Below, piece after piece: positions 34,535-42,484 of a DNA stretch of 64,000 nt; positions within the stretch are counted from its first letter, which is position 1; the number at the start of each line of letters is the position of its first letter. The position numbers and the translations under genes were made by a program. Location of the stretch: the NCBI RefSeq assembly GCF_001500045.1, contig NZ_LQIX01000054.1:1-64000 (forward strand), read 5' to 3'. Source of the DNA: Mycobacterium sp. GA-1199 (GTDB lineage Bacteria; Actinomycetota; Actinomycetes; Mycobacteriales; Mycobacteriaceae). Under the pieces are notes generated by a model that had not been told where the DNA came from, made no database searches, and saw only the letters and a program-made list of their open reading frames with translations.

Positions 34535-35611
34535 TCACCGCCCTATCTCTGCGTAGGCCGCCGCCAGGAGCGACGGGTCGGGCCCTTCCAGGCGCCCGGG
34601 CTTGCCCAGACCGTCGAGCACGACGAACCGCAGCACACCGGCGCGGGTCTTCTTGTCACCGGCCATGTTTTCCAACAGTTCGCCGAACGCGTCGGGGTCA
34701 TAGCTGACGGGGAGTCCCAGCGAGGTGAGCACGGAGCGGTGTCGCTCGGCGGTTTCGTCGTCCAGCCTGCCTGCGAGCCGGCCGAGTTCGGCGGCGAACA
34801 CCAACCCCACCGAGACAGCAGCGCCGTGCCGCCACTGGTAGCGCTCGCGGCGTTCGATCGCGTGGGCCAGGGTGTGGCCGTAGTTCAGGATCTCGCGCAG
34901 TTGCGACTCCTTCTCGTCGGCGGCCACCACCTCGGCCTTGACCGCGATCGCCCGGCGGATCAGTTCGGGCAGCACGGTGCCCGTCGGGTCGAGCGCCGCG
35001 TCGGGATCGGCCTCGATCAGGTCGAGGATCGTCGGATCGGCGATGAAACCGGCCTTGACGATCTCGGCCATACCCGCCACGAGTTCGTTGCGCGGCAACG
35101 TCTCCAACGTCGCGAGGTCGACGAGCACCGCCGCCGGCTGGTGAAACGCGCCGACCAGGTTCTTGCCCGCGTCGGTGTTGATGCCGGTCTTTCCCCCGAC
35201 CGCGGCGTCGACCATGCCGAGCAGCGTGGTGGGCACGTGCACGATGTCGATTCCGCGCAGCCAGGTCGCCGCGGCGAACCCGGCGACATCGGTGGCCGCT
35301 CCCCCGCCCAGGCTGACGATCGCGTCCTTGCGGCCGACCCCGATGCGCCCCAACACTTCCCAGATGAACCCGACGACGGGCAGATCCTTGCCCTTCTCGG
35401 CGTCCGGGATCTCGATGCGGTGTGCGTCGATCCCCTTGTCCGCCAGGGTGCTTCGAATGACCTCGGCGGTCTGCGCAAGCGTCGGCTGGTGCAGGATCGC
35501 CACCTTGTGCCTGCCCTCGAGCACGCGTTCGAGATCGCCGAGCAGTCCGGTGCCGACGATCACCGGGTAGGCAGGGTCGACGAGGACGTCTATGGTCACG
35601 GGCTCAGTCAC
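34535..35611 (-). CDS. aroB: 3-dehydroquinate synthase
   Basis: 358 aa. NAD-binding SLGGGAATDVAGFAAATWLRG, the Zn-binding Glu and His in ELVAGMAEIVKAG and NYGHTLAHAIE. Converts DAHP to dehydroquinate. GTG start overlaps the aroK end by eight bases, so coupled. Confidence 0.97.
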   Translation of the reverse strand: MTEPVTIDVLVDPAYPVIVGTGLLGDLERVLEGRHKVAILHQPTLAQTAEVIRSTLADKGIDAHRIEIPDAEKGKDLPVVGFIWEVLGRIGVGRKDAIVSLGGGAATDVAGFAAATWLRGIDIVHVPTTLLGMVDAAVGGKTGINTDAGKNLVGAFHQPAAVLVDLATLETLPRNELVAGMAEIVKAGFIADPTILDLIEADPDAALDPTGTVLPELIRRAIAVKAEVVAADEKESQLREILNYGHTLAHAIERRERYQWRHGAAVSVGLVFAAELGRLAGRLDDETAERHRSVLTSLGLPVSYDPDAFGELLENMAGDKKTRAGVLRFVVLDGLGKPGRLEGPDPSLLAAAYAEIGR

Positions 35612-36251
35612 GGTTGGCCTTCGGATTTCGGGCGGCGACCGCCGCCGGGGACGGCGGGGCCTCGGTACTGGGTTCGGCGGTCAGCTGCGACGGCCCCCTG
35701 CGCCACGGCGAGCGGCGCTTGCGTCGCGGAGGGTGGGAGGTTTCGGGGTTCTCGAGGCGGGCCACGATGTAGCGCACCACCGCGCCCGGGTTGCGCCGGT
35801 TCGTGTTGACCCGCAGCGTCGCCACTTGGCGGTACAGCGGAACCCGTTCGGACATCAGCGCTTTGAACTTCTCGCTGCGGTCACCACCTTCGAGCAGCGG
35901 ACGCACCGTGCTTCCGCCGGTCCGGCGCACCCCCTCGGCGGCGCTGATCTCCAGATAGATCACGGTGTGACCGGCCAGCGCCTCGCGCACACCGGGTGTG
36001 GTCACCGCGCCGCCGCCCAGCGACAGCACGCCGTCGTGGGTCTGCAGCGCCGAGCGGATCACCTCTTCCTCGATCCGGCGAAACTCCTGCTCGCCGTCGG
36101 TGGCGAAGATGTCGGCGATTGTGCGGCCCGTGGTCTCCTCGATCGCGGCATCGGTGTCGAGCAGCGAGAGGTCGAGCGCCTTGGCCAGCCGCCGCCCGAT
36201 GGTGGACTTACCCGAACCGGGCAACCCCACCAGCACTGCTCGGGGCGCCAT
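35604..36251 (-). CDS. aroK: Shikimate kinase with basic C-terminal tail
   Basis: 215 aa. P-loop GLPGSGKST at 9-17, shikimate-binding DTD near 32-34 and LGGGAV near 78-83, and the lid Arg. The catalytic domain ends near 170. The remaining 40 or so residues are Arg/Pro/Ser-rich and look disordered; the M. tuberculosis enzyme is about 176 aa. The ATG shares one base with the aroC stop (TGATG). Confidence 0.95.
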   Translation of the reverse strand: MAPRAVLVGLPGSGKSTIGRRLAKALDLSLLDTDAAIEETTGRTIADIFATDGEQEFRRIEEEVIRSALQTHDGVLSLGGGAVTTPGVREALAGHTVIYLEISAAEGVRRTGGSTVRPLLEGGDRSEKFKALMSERVPLYRQVATLRVNTNRRNPGAVVRYIVARLENPETSHPPRRKRRSPWRRGPSQLTAEPSTEAPPSPAAVAARNPKANRD

Positions 36252-37462
36252 CAGCCCGAAGCCTGGACCCGTTGCGGAGAGGGCTCACGTTCGGCGACCG
36301 CCCGCAGGTAGTTGTCGATGTTGGTGCGCGTCTCGGTCAACGAGTCGCCGCCGAACTTCTGCAACACCGCACGCGCCAGTACCAGCGCCACCATGGTCTC
36401 GACGACCACACCCGCGGCGGGCACCGCGCACACGTCGGAGCGTTGGTGGATCGCGACGGCCTCCTCACCGGTGGACATGTCGACGGTGGCCAGGGCGCGC
36501 GGCACCGTGGAGATCGGCTTCATCGCCGCCCGGACGCGCAGCGGTTGGCCGTTGGTCATCCCGCCTTCCAGTCCGCCCGCGCGGTTCGTCGAGCGCATGA
36601 TGCCGTCCGGTCCCGGATACATCTCGTCGTGGGCGACGCTGCCGCGACGGCGCGCGGTCGCAAAGCCGTCGCCGATCTCGACGCCCTTGATCGCCTGGAT
36701 GCCCATCACCGCGGCCGCGAGTTGGCTGTCCAGCCGGTTGTCACCGCTGGTGAAGGAGCCCAGTCCGACCGGAAGGCCGTTCGCGACGACCTCGACGACG
36801 CCGCCCAGCGTGTCGCCGTCCTTCTTGGCCGCCTCGATCTCATCGATCATCGACTTCTCGGCGTCCTTGTCGTAGGCGCGCACGGGGCTGGCGTCGATCG
36901 CCGCGAGGTCGCCGGCTTGCGGCGGCGGGCCGTCGTAGGGGTCGGAGCCGCCGATCGAGATGACATGGGACAGCACCTCCACGCCGAGGGCCTCGGAGAG
37001 GAACGCCCGGGCGATGGTGCCGGCGGCGACGCGCGCCGCGGTCTCGCGCGCGCTGGCGCGCTCCAGCACCGGGCGGGCGTCGTCGAAACCGTATTTGAGC
37101 ATGCCCGCATAGTCGGCGTGCCCGGGCCGGGGCCGGGTCAGCGGCGCGTTGCGCGCGCTTTCGGCCAGCTCCGCAGGGTCGACCGGATCCGGTGCCATCA
37201 CCGTCTCCCACTTCGGCCACTCGGTGTTGCCGATCTCGATCGCGATCGGGCCGCCGAGCGTGACACCGTGCCGGACCCCCGCAAGCATCGTGACCTGGTC
37301 CTGCTCGAACTTCATCCGGGCGCCGCGGCCGTACCCGAGACGTCGGCGCGCCAGCTGACCGGCGATGTCGTCCGAGGTGACGTGCACGCCCGCGACCATG
37401 CCTTCGACCACGGCCACCAGGGCGCGGCCGTGTGATTCACCAGCAGTGGTCCATCGCAACAC
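36251..37462 (-). CDS. aroC: Chorismate synthase
   Basis: 403 aa FMN-dependent enzyme making chorismate from EPSP. Signatures GESHGRALVAVVEGMVAG at the N terminus, RPRPGHADYAGMLKYG and the C-terminal MTNGQPLRVRAAMKPISTVP. GTG 37462 is chosen because it begins MLRWTTAGESHG as in relatives and GGGAAG lies nine bases upstream. ATG 37471 would add three residues but sits against that site. Confidence 0.96.
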   Translation of the reverse strand: MLRWTTAGESHGRALVAVVEGMVAGVHVTSDDIAGQLARRRLGYGRGARMKFEQDQVTMLAGVRHGVTLGGPIAIEIGNTEWPKWETVMAPDPVDPAELAESARNAPLTRPRPGHADYAGMLKYGFDDARPVLERASARETAARVAAGTIARAFLSEALGVEVLSHVISIGGSDPYDGPPPQAGDLAAIDASPVRAYDKDAEKSMIDEIEAAKKDGDTLGGVVEVVANGLPVGLGSFTSGDNRLDSQLAAAVMGIQAIKGVEIGDGFATARRRGSVAHDEMYPGPDGIMRSTNRAGGLEGGMTNGQPLRVRAAMKPISTVPRALATVDMSTGEEAVAIHQRSDVCAVPAAGVVVETMVALVLARAVLQKFGGDSLTETRTNIDNYLRAVAEREPSPQRVQASG

Positions 37463-37499
37463 GCGTCCCATCTTCCCACGTCGGCCGTCTCACCCCGAA

Positions 37500-38114
37500 T
37501 CAGCCGATGACCAGGCCGCCGAGAACGTGACCGAGCTCGGTGACGGCCTGGCGGTGCGCGGAGCGCTGATCGGTTGCCCGCGCGACGATCATGGCCGTCT
37601 CGCACAGGGCCCCGAACAGGAAGTGGGCCAGTGGTCCGGGTGGACGCTTGGCGATCACGCCCGCGTCGACCGCGCGGGCGATCGCGGCCTCCATCATGTC
37701 GAGCAGCGGGGTCTCCAGCCGGCGCATCTCCTCCCAGCCCAGCGCGGTGAACGCGTCGCGCAGCACGATCCGCTGCACCCCGGGGTCGAGGCACTCGTCG
37801 AGGAACACCCGGCAGGCCGCCCCGAACGCGTCCCACGGATCCTTCTTGCGCGCGTAGGCACGCTGATAGGCCTCGGCCAGCGGTACGGCCATCCGCTCGA
37901 CCTCGCGGGTGAACACCGCCTCGAACAGGCTGCGCTTGCCCTCGAAGTGGTGGTAGACGGCGCCCTTGGTCACCCGCGCCCGGGCCGCGACCGCGTCCAG
38001 CGAGGTCGCCTCGTATCCGTTCTCGGCGAACAACGCGCGCGCCGCGTCGACGAGCGCGGAGACGGTCGCCTCGGTGCGTTCCGCCTGGGTGCGCCTGGCG
38101 TTCTTCGTCGTCAC
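37500..38114 (-). CDS. TetR-family regulator
   Basis: 204 aa. N-terminal HTH (about 15-60: ALFAENGYEATSLDAVAARARVTKGAVYHHF) and an all-helical ligand domain. Last gene of the SnoaL-DUF3237-Ddn operon (16-bp gap). The palindromic operator at 39460-39497 in front of that operon is the obvious candidate target, which would make this autoregulated; that link is inferred. Confidence 0.9.
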   Translation of the reverse strand: MTTKNARRTQAERTEATVSALVDAARALFAENGYEATSLDAVAARARVTKGAVYHHFEGKRSLFEAVFTREVERMAVPLAEAYQRAYARKKDPWDAFGAACRVFLDECLDPGVQRIVLRDAFTALGWEEMRRLETPLLDMMEAAIARAVDAGVIAKRPPGPLAHFLFGALCETAMIVARATDQRSAHRQAVTELGHVLGGLVIG

Positions 38115-38130
38115 GGCCGAACGATAACCG

Positions 38131-38604
38131 CTACGACCCGGCCGGTTCGAGCGCGATCAGCGGCAGTCGCCGCTCGGTGAAGCGCGCGTAGTACTCGGCT
38201 TGCGGATACATGCCGACAAACGCCTGCCACGCTTGCTCGCGCTCGACGCCGGTCAACTCCCGGGGCCGCACCGACGTGCGAACCCGGCCGATCTGGACGA
38301 CGCCGGTCCCGGCGTGACGCAGGTTCAGCCACCATGCGGGAGTGTGGGACGCCCCGGCGTTGGCGGCCAGCACGACCACGGCGTGACCGTGGCGCAGATA
38401 GAGCACGGGCGTGCGGCGCCGCGCACCGGTGCGACGGCCCGTGGTCTCGAGCACCATCACCGGAGCACCCGAGAACCAGCGGCGTCCGAGGCGCCCGCCG
38501 CTGACCCGGTAGATCCGGGCATGCACGCGGCCCATCGCCCGCTGCGCACGCGGCCAGCGGTTGACCACCCGGTTCGACTGCCGGGCAAGCCGTTCGTCGT
38601 TCAC
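38131..38604 (-). CDS. F420-type (Ddn-like) nitroreductase family protein
   Basis: 157 aa split-beta-barrel protein of the deazaflavin-dependent nitroreductase group. Typical run of motifs: VLETTGRRTGARR, VVLAANAGASHTPAWWLNL, and the Tyr-rich end YPQAEYYARFTERRLP. Relatives use F420H2 to reduce quinones or nitro compounds. GTG 38604 overlaps the DUF3237 stop (GTGA). Confidence 0.85.
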   Translation of the reverse strand: MNDERLARQSNRVVNRWPRAQRAMGRVHARIYRVSGGRLGRRWFSGAPVMVLETTGRRTGARRRTPVLYLRHGHAVVVLAANAGASHTPAWWLNLRHAGTGVVQIGRVRTSVRPRELTGVEREQAWQAFVGMYPQAEYYARFTERRLPLIALEPAGS

Positions 38605-39089
38605 AGCACTCGGTAGACGCGGTAGTCGACGTGACCGGGCGACAGGATGTTGTAGCCCACCGCGACCACCTCGCTGAGCCACGCGTATCGCTCGTCGGAG
38701 GTGGCGAACCTCGGTGTCGTGCGGACGTAGGTCTCGTCGAAGCCGAGCACCTCGCCGTGCGCCAACCGGTCGAGTCCGTCGGCCGGCACCTTGATGATCC
38801 CTGCGCTCTCGAAGTGGATCAGCACACCGTCGTGGGTGCGCAGCGTCGCGCGGACATCGACCCGGCCGCAGCCGTCGTCACCGACGAGCAGCCAGTCACC
38901 GCCGCCGGCAAGCACCTCACCGCGCAGCCGCGGTCCGTCGATGTGCCCGCCGGTCGTGATGAACGTCATCCGGGTTCCGGTAGCAGTCGGGATCGGTTGT
39001 GCCGGTTGCAGGTTGACGTGCATGTCGAACAGGTGCTCCACCGGCAGGGACTCGACGAGGGGCAGCTGAGCGGCCGCTGCCGCGGTCAC
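38601..39089 (-). CDS. DUF3237-family protein
   Basis: 162 aa, a small beta-barrel family of unknown function. Recognisable by GxxRGEVLAGGGDWLLV, the THDGVLIHFESAGII strand and the end ETYVRTTPRFATSDERYAWL. Often found in catabolic clusters. GTG 39089 overlaps the SnoaL-like gene stop, so four genes here are translationally linked. Confidence 0.8.
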   Translation of the reverse strand: MTAAAAAQLPLVESLPVEHLFDMHVNLQPAQPIPTATGTRMTFITTGGHIDGPRLRGEVLAGGGDWLLVGDDGCGRVDVRATLRTHDGVLIHFESAGIIKVPADGLDRLAHGEVLGFDETYVRTTPRFATSDERYAWLSEVVAVGYNILSPGHVDYRVYRVL

Positions 39090-39463
39090 GCTCGATCCCC
39101 CGCCATGGTCGCCGTCAGCTGGGCGGAGTCGATGAACGAATCCTTGCGCGAAACCAGCCCGTCGGGCGAGACGGTGACCAGGTCCAGGCAGTCGAACCGC
39201 ACACCACCGGAGACCAGCGTCCAGTCCAGCACCCAGTGCGCCTCACCGTAGAGAACCCGTTTGGTTTCGAAGGCGAAGTCCGGGAACTGCGCGAAGACGG
39301 CGGCGAACGCCTCGCGCGCGGCGGCGCGGCCGACGACGGGCTCGGCGCCCAGATGTGTCCAGAAGCAGGTGTTCTCGGTGTGCAGAGCGGCGATCGCGTC
39401 GGGGTCGCGGTCGGCCCAGGCGGCGAAGTAACGCTCGGATAGAGCCATCAGATCATTTTGCAT
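39086..39463 (-). CDS. SnoaL-like (NTF2-fold) protein
   Basis: 125 aa (from ATG 39463) NTF2-like fold of the SnoaL/ketosteroid-isomerase type, shown by RYFAAWADRDPDAIAALH and a closing DLVTVSPDGLVSRKDSF strand. Function of family members ranges from isomerases to binding proteins. First gene of the TetR operon. ATG 39463 lies eight bases after a TACATA -10, so the mRNA is probably leaderless. ATG 39448 is an alternative. Confidence 0.8.
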   Translation of the reverse strand: MQNDLMALSERYFAAWADRDPDAIAALHTENTCFWTHLGAEPVVGRAAAREAFAAVFAQFPDFAFETKRVLYGEAHWVLDWTLVSGGVRFDCLDLVTVSPDGLVSRKDSFIDSAQLTATMAGDRA

Positions 39464-39497
39464 ACTCGCAGTATGTACTAACATACCCCGAGTATGC
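39460..39497. promoter_or_regulatory. 38-bp nested palindromic operator
   Basis: Outer arms GCATACTCG (39460-39468) and CGAGTATGC (39489-39497) and inner arms GTATGT (39471-39476) and ACATAC (39481-39486) share one centre. Each half is itself a small palindrome of the form CATAC-N5-GTATG. Such an array suits two dimers of a TetR-type repressor. It covers the start of the SnoaL-like gene and lies between divergent operons. Confidence 0.8.
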
Positions 39498-39499
39498 AA
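39472..39499 (-). promoter_or_regulatory. Promoter of the SnoaL-DUF3237-Ddn-TetR operon
   Basis: Minus strand TTGCAT (39499-39494), 16 bases, TACATA (39477-39472), and the ATG eight bases further. The operator palindrome spans spacer, -10 and start codon, so a bound repressor would block polymerase. Confidence 0.6.
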
Positions 39500-39580
39500 T
39501 AGCTGTTCGCCGATCCCGCGTTGTCACGAATCCAACATGGCCGTCACATCGCGGAAACACATTGGCTGCACAGTTCATCC

Positions 39581-40123
39581 ATGGATTCAAGATCGGCATT
39601 GACGGTGAGCATCGGTGTGCTCGGCGGACTCGCGGTGGCCCTGACCGCGGAAGTGATCACGGTCCCGATCTGGGTGGTCTTCCTGACATGGGCCTCGTTC
39701 TTCTTCGTCGGCGGTGGAATCGGCGGATGGGTGCGATCGCTGACGAGCAATCTGGCCGGTGTCCTGATCGCCTCGGCGAGCCTGTATGCGGGTCATCTGT
39801 TGGGCGGCAGCCTGGTGGCGGTCGCGGTCGCCGTCGGAATCGGCAGCGCGGTGATGGTGCAGGCGTCCTGGGTGCCGCTGCTGTCGACGACGCCGGCGGT
39901 GGTCGTCGGTTTCGCGAGCACGGTGTCCACGGTGGCCGGGACCGGCAACGCGATCACCGTGACGTCGATATCGCATCCGGGCCTCGTCGCCGCGACGGCG
40001 TGTGCGCTCGGCGCCTCGTTCGGGCTGCTCTCGGAGTACGTCGCGAAGGTGTTGACCCGCGAGCCCGAACCCGACCACACAAGCCCCGAAATTGCACCGA
40101 CGACGGAAGGCAGCCCCGCGTAA
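39581..40123 (+). CDS. DUF1097-type membrane protein of the nitrile hydratase operon
   Basis: 180 aa with five or six membrane helices, of DUF1097 type. Function unknown; relatives are small membrane proteins, some near metal or amide genes. ATG 39581 is taken because it precedes the first helix; a TTG at 39521 would add 20 polar residues. Its TAA overlaps the nthB ATG (TAATG), so it belongs to the operon and may move nitrile, amide or cobalt. Confidence 0.75.
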   Translation: MDSRSALTVSIGVLGGLAVALTAEVITVPIWVVFLTWASFFFVGGGIGGWVRSLTSNLAGVLIASASLYAGHLLGGSLVAVAVAVGIGSAVMVQASWVPLLSTTPAVVVGFASTVSTVAGTGNAITVTSISHPGLVAATACALGASFGLLSEYVAKVLTREPEPDHTSPEIAPTTEGSPA

Positions 40124-40860
40124 TGAAACTGCAGCACTACCTCGGCGGCCTCGAGGGGCTGCCCGAACCGCTCGCTTTCGAGAAGCGGGTCTTCGTCGAA
40201 GAGTGGGAGAAGCGGATCTTCGGTATCCACGTCGCGATGATGGGGCTGTCGAACCACCTCGGATCCGCGCTTCCGCAGTACCCGATCGACACGGTGCCGA
40301 CCGCGTTCAAGGACGAGTGGACGTGGGCCGATCTGCGCACCGGCGCCGAGGCGATGAACCCGTTCGACTACTTCAAGTTCCGCTATTACGAAAAGTGGCT
40401 GGGCGGCATCACACAGTTCTTCATCGACAAGGGCTACGTGACCGAGGACGAATTGTCCGCGCGCAAGGAGGAATTGGCCGCGGATGCCGCCCCTGCCCTC
40501 ACCGATCCGGCGCCGGCGATCGACGAGCAGGTCGTCGACTATCTGCGCCGCGGCGACAGCCCACGCCGCGACGTCGCGCATCCGAAGTTCGCCGTCGGTG
40601 ACAGCGTGCGCATCACCAACGTGCCCGCCGCCGCCCACACCCGCCTACCCGGCTATCTGCGTGGCCGCATCGGCACCGTCGAGCGGATCTTCGAGGGCGA
40701 CTACGCGTACTTCACCCACACGGGCGACGGCATCGGTGACCCGATGCCGATCTACATCGTCGCGTTCGACCCGCAGGACCTGTTCGGAGAGCGCGCCGAG
40801 GACGGTCCGCTGACCATCTACGCCGAGCTGTTCGAGGCCTACCTGGAAGGAGTGCGATGA
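40123..40860 (+). CDS. nthB: Nitrile hydratase beta subunit
   Basis: 245 aa. N-terminal helical domain (LGGLEGLPEP...FEKRVFVEEWEKRIFGIH) and C-terminal SH3-like barrel starting about residue 150 (PKFAVGDSVRITN...GYLRGRIGTVERI). Pairs with the alpha subunit to hydrate nitriles to amides. Beta-before-alpha order is the one seen in cobalt-type clusters. The stop overlaps the alpha ATG (ATGA). Confidence 0.93.
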   Translation: MKLQHYLGGLEGLPEPLAFEKRVFVEEWEKRIFGIHVAMMGLSNHLGSALPQYPIDTVPTAFKDEWTWADLRTGAEAMNPFDYFKFRYYEKWLGGITQFFIDKGYVTEDELSARKEELAADAAPALTDPAPAIDEQVVDYLRRGDSPRRDVAHPKFAVGDSVRITNVPAAAHTRLPGYLRGRIGTVERIFEGDYAYFTHTGDGIGDPMPIYIVAFDPQDLFGERAEDGPLTIYAELFEAYLEGVR

Positions 40861-41477
40861 GTGACCAGTTCCACTACCCCGAGGACCGCGAGCTGTCCAG
40901 CGCTGCCAAAGTCGCCGCACTGGAATCGCTGCTGATCGAGAAGGGCGTGATCACCAACCAGACCGTCGACAAGGTGTTGTCGTACTTCGAATCGGAGATG
41001 ACACCGCTCAACGGTCGCAAGATCGTGGTGAAGGCATGGACCGACCCGGAGTTCGCGGCTCGCATCGTGGTCGACACACCTGCGGCCATCGCCGAACTCG
41101 AGCTGCCCGAGGGCATGGCCGGCGCCGAGGGTGAGCACTTGCAGGCCGTGGCCAACTCGCCCGGTGTGCACAACCTTGTCATCTGCACGCTGTGTTCGTG
41201 CTTCCCGTGGCCGGTGCTCGGTCTGCCGCCGTACTGGTATAAGGACCCCGTATTCCGTTCACGAGCGGCCCGCGAACCGCGCAAGGTGCTCGCCGAGATC
41301 GGCGTCGACCTACCCGAGGACACCGAGATCAAGGTGTGGGACAGCAGCGGTCACTCACGGTGGTTTGTCATCCCCGAACGTCCCTCCGGCACAGAAGAAT
41401 TCACCGACGAGGAATTGATGGAGCTGGTCACGACCGAATCGATGATGGGTGTGGCGCTGGCGGGACCGGTCTCATGA
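40857..41477 (+). CDS. nthA: Nitrile hydratase alpha subunit, cobalt type
   Basis: 206 aa. The metal claw at 110-115 reads CTLCSC, with Thr at the second position as in cobalt enzymes (iron enzymes have Ser). Two of its cysteines are expected to be oxidised after translation. The following FPWPVLGLPPYWYK is typical. ATGA overlaps on both sides. No amidase gene follows in the window. Confidence 0.95.
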   Translation: MSDQFHYPEDRELSSAAKVAALESLLIEKGVITNQTVDKVLSYFESEMTPLNGRKIVVKAWTDPEFAARIVVDTPAAIAELELPEGMAGAEGEHLQAVANSPGVHNLVICTLCSCFPWPVLGLPPYWYKDPVFRSRAAREPRKVLAEIGVDLPEDTEIKVWDSSGHSRWFVIPERPSGTEEFTDEELMELVTTESMMGVALAGPVS

Positions 41478-41764
41478 GCCTGCACGAAACCTGCACCACC
41501 GACCAGGCCGCGCCGCAGTTCGATCACGACTGGCAGCGCCGGGCGTTCGGTCTGGCACTGGCCCTGTCGGAATTCCGCCACTTCGATTGGGTCGACTTCC
41601 AGCAGAGCCTGATCGAGATGATCGGGCGGTGGGAGGAGACGCCCGAAACCGAACGCGGCGACTGGCAGTACTACGACCATTGGGTCAGCGCCCTGGAGAA
41701 GGTGATTCACGATCACCATCTGCTGACCGCGCCGGCCCGTATGACAGGAGACAGCCATGACTGA
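41474..41764 (+). CDS. Nitrile hydratase accessory (activator) protein
   Basis: 96 aa. Similar in sequence to the beta N-terminal domain (WQRRAFGLALALSEF, then FQQSLIEMIGRWE...YYDHWVSALEKV), as known for P14K/NhlE-type activators that carry cobalt-loaded alpha subunit into the enzyme. Start overlaps nthA (ATGA); it overlaps the cbtB gene by eight bases. Confidence 0.9.
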   Translation: MSLHETCTTDQAAPQFDHDWQRRAFGLALALSEFRHFDWVDFQQSLIEMIGRWEETPETERGDWQYYDHWVSALEKVIHDHHLLTAPARMTGDSHD

Positions 41765-41957
41765 GGCGACCGCCACCCACATCGAGGCCAGCGCGCTGAC
41801 CGCCACCGCGTGGTTGACCGGCACGGCGTTCCTGGCGTTGGTGGTGCTCTACCTCGTCGGGCTCGACCAGGGTGCGACCTCGATCTTCGGCTCGGACACC
41901 CACATCCACGAGTTCGTGCACGACGCGCGCCATCTTCTCGGGTTCCCCTGCCACTAG
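41757..41957 (+). CDS. cbtB: CbtB-type cobalt transporter subunit
   Basis: 66 aa. One membrane helix (about 15-37) and a His-rich end HEFVHDARHLLGFPCH, the CbtB signature. AGGAG six bases before the ATG. CbtB normally works with CbtA, which is not in the window. Its place after the activator points to cobalt supply for the enzyme. Its TAG overlaps the TAG of the convergent peptidase gene (CTAG). Confidence 0.88.
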   Translation: MTEATATHIEASALTATAWLTGTAFLALVVLYLVGLDQGATSIFGSDTHIHEFVHDARHLLGFPCH

Positions 41958-42385
41958 GTCACCACGAGAGCGGTGGCGATCGTAGCGGCCAGACACATCG
42001 ACAGGCCGTGTGGGACGGTGCTTTTCGAACGGCACATCACGGCGACGACGGCCCACGTGGCCGTTACCAGCGGTGCTGTGAGCGCGGCGAGGGTCCACAC
42101 GTCAACACCGAATGAACCGGTCAGCGCTCCGAGACCGATCGCGAGTTTGACATCCCCCGCGCCCATCGCCGTCGGCGCGAGCAGGTGCACGGTCAGGTAC
42201 ACGAGGAACAGTGCCAGGGCGCCGATCAACGCCGCGACACCGCGTCCCGCCACGAACGCGACCGCCACGATCACCAGCGCGCCCGGCAGGGTCAGCCAGT
42301 TGGGCAGCCGACGCTGCATGACGTCGAACACGCTCAGCGTCACCAGCCAGACCAGCGCGACGACACCGCAGACCCCCGCCCCCAC
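41954..42385 (-). CDS. Prepilin peptidase, A24 family (TadV/CpaA-like)
   Basis: 143 aa with about five membrane helices, the short form without the methylase domain. Two active-site Asp: Asp21 in SVFDVMQRRLPNWLT and Asp78 in GAGDVK. Would process Flp-type prepilins. GTG start. In M. tuberculosis a gene of this kind lies directly next to aroE; here two genes separate them. Confidence 0.82.
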   Translation of the reverse strand: MGAGVCGVVALVWLVTLSVFDVMQRRLPNWLTLPGALVIVAVAFVAGRGVAALIGALALFLVYLTVHLLAPTAMGAGDVKLAIGLGALTGSFGVDVWTLAALTAPLVTATWAVVAVMCRSKSTVPHGLSMCLAATIATALVVT

Positions 42386-42411
42386 GACTGAAGGCTAACG
42401 GCGTTCCGGCG

Positions 42412-42438
42412 CCGCGCTCATCACTTCTTTGAGCGCGG
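42412..42438. terminator. Stable hairpin between two minus-strand genes
   Basis: CCGCGCTC and GAGCGCGG, 8-bp perfect stem with 11-base loop, between the gene at 42485 and the A24 peptidase. No T-run follows. Confidence 0.4.
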
Positions 42439-42484
42439 GTGTTGCGGTGAACCGCTCGACCTAGGTGTGGTGGCCTGGTGCGCC

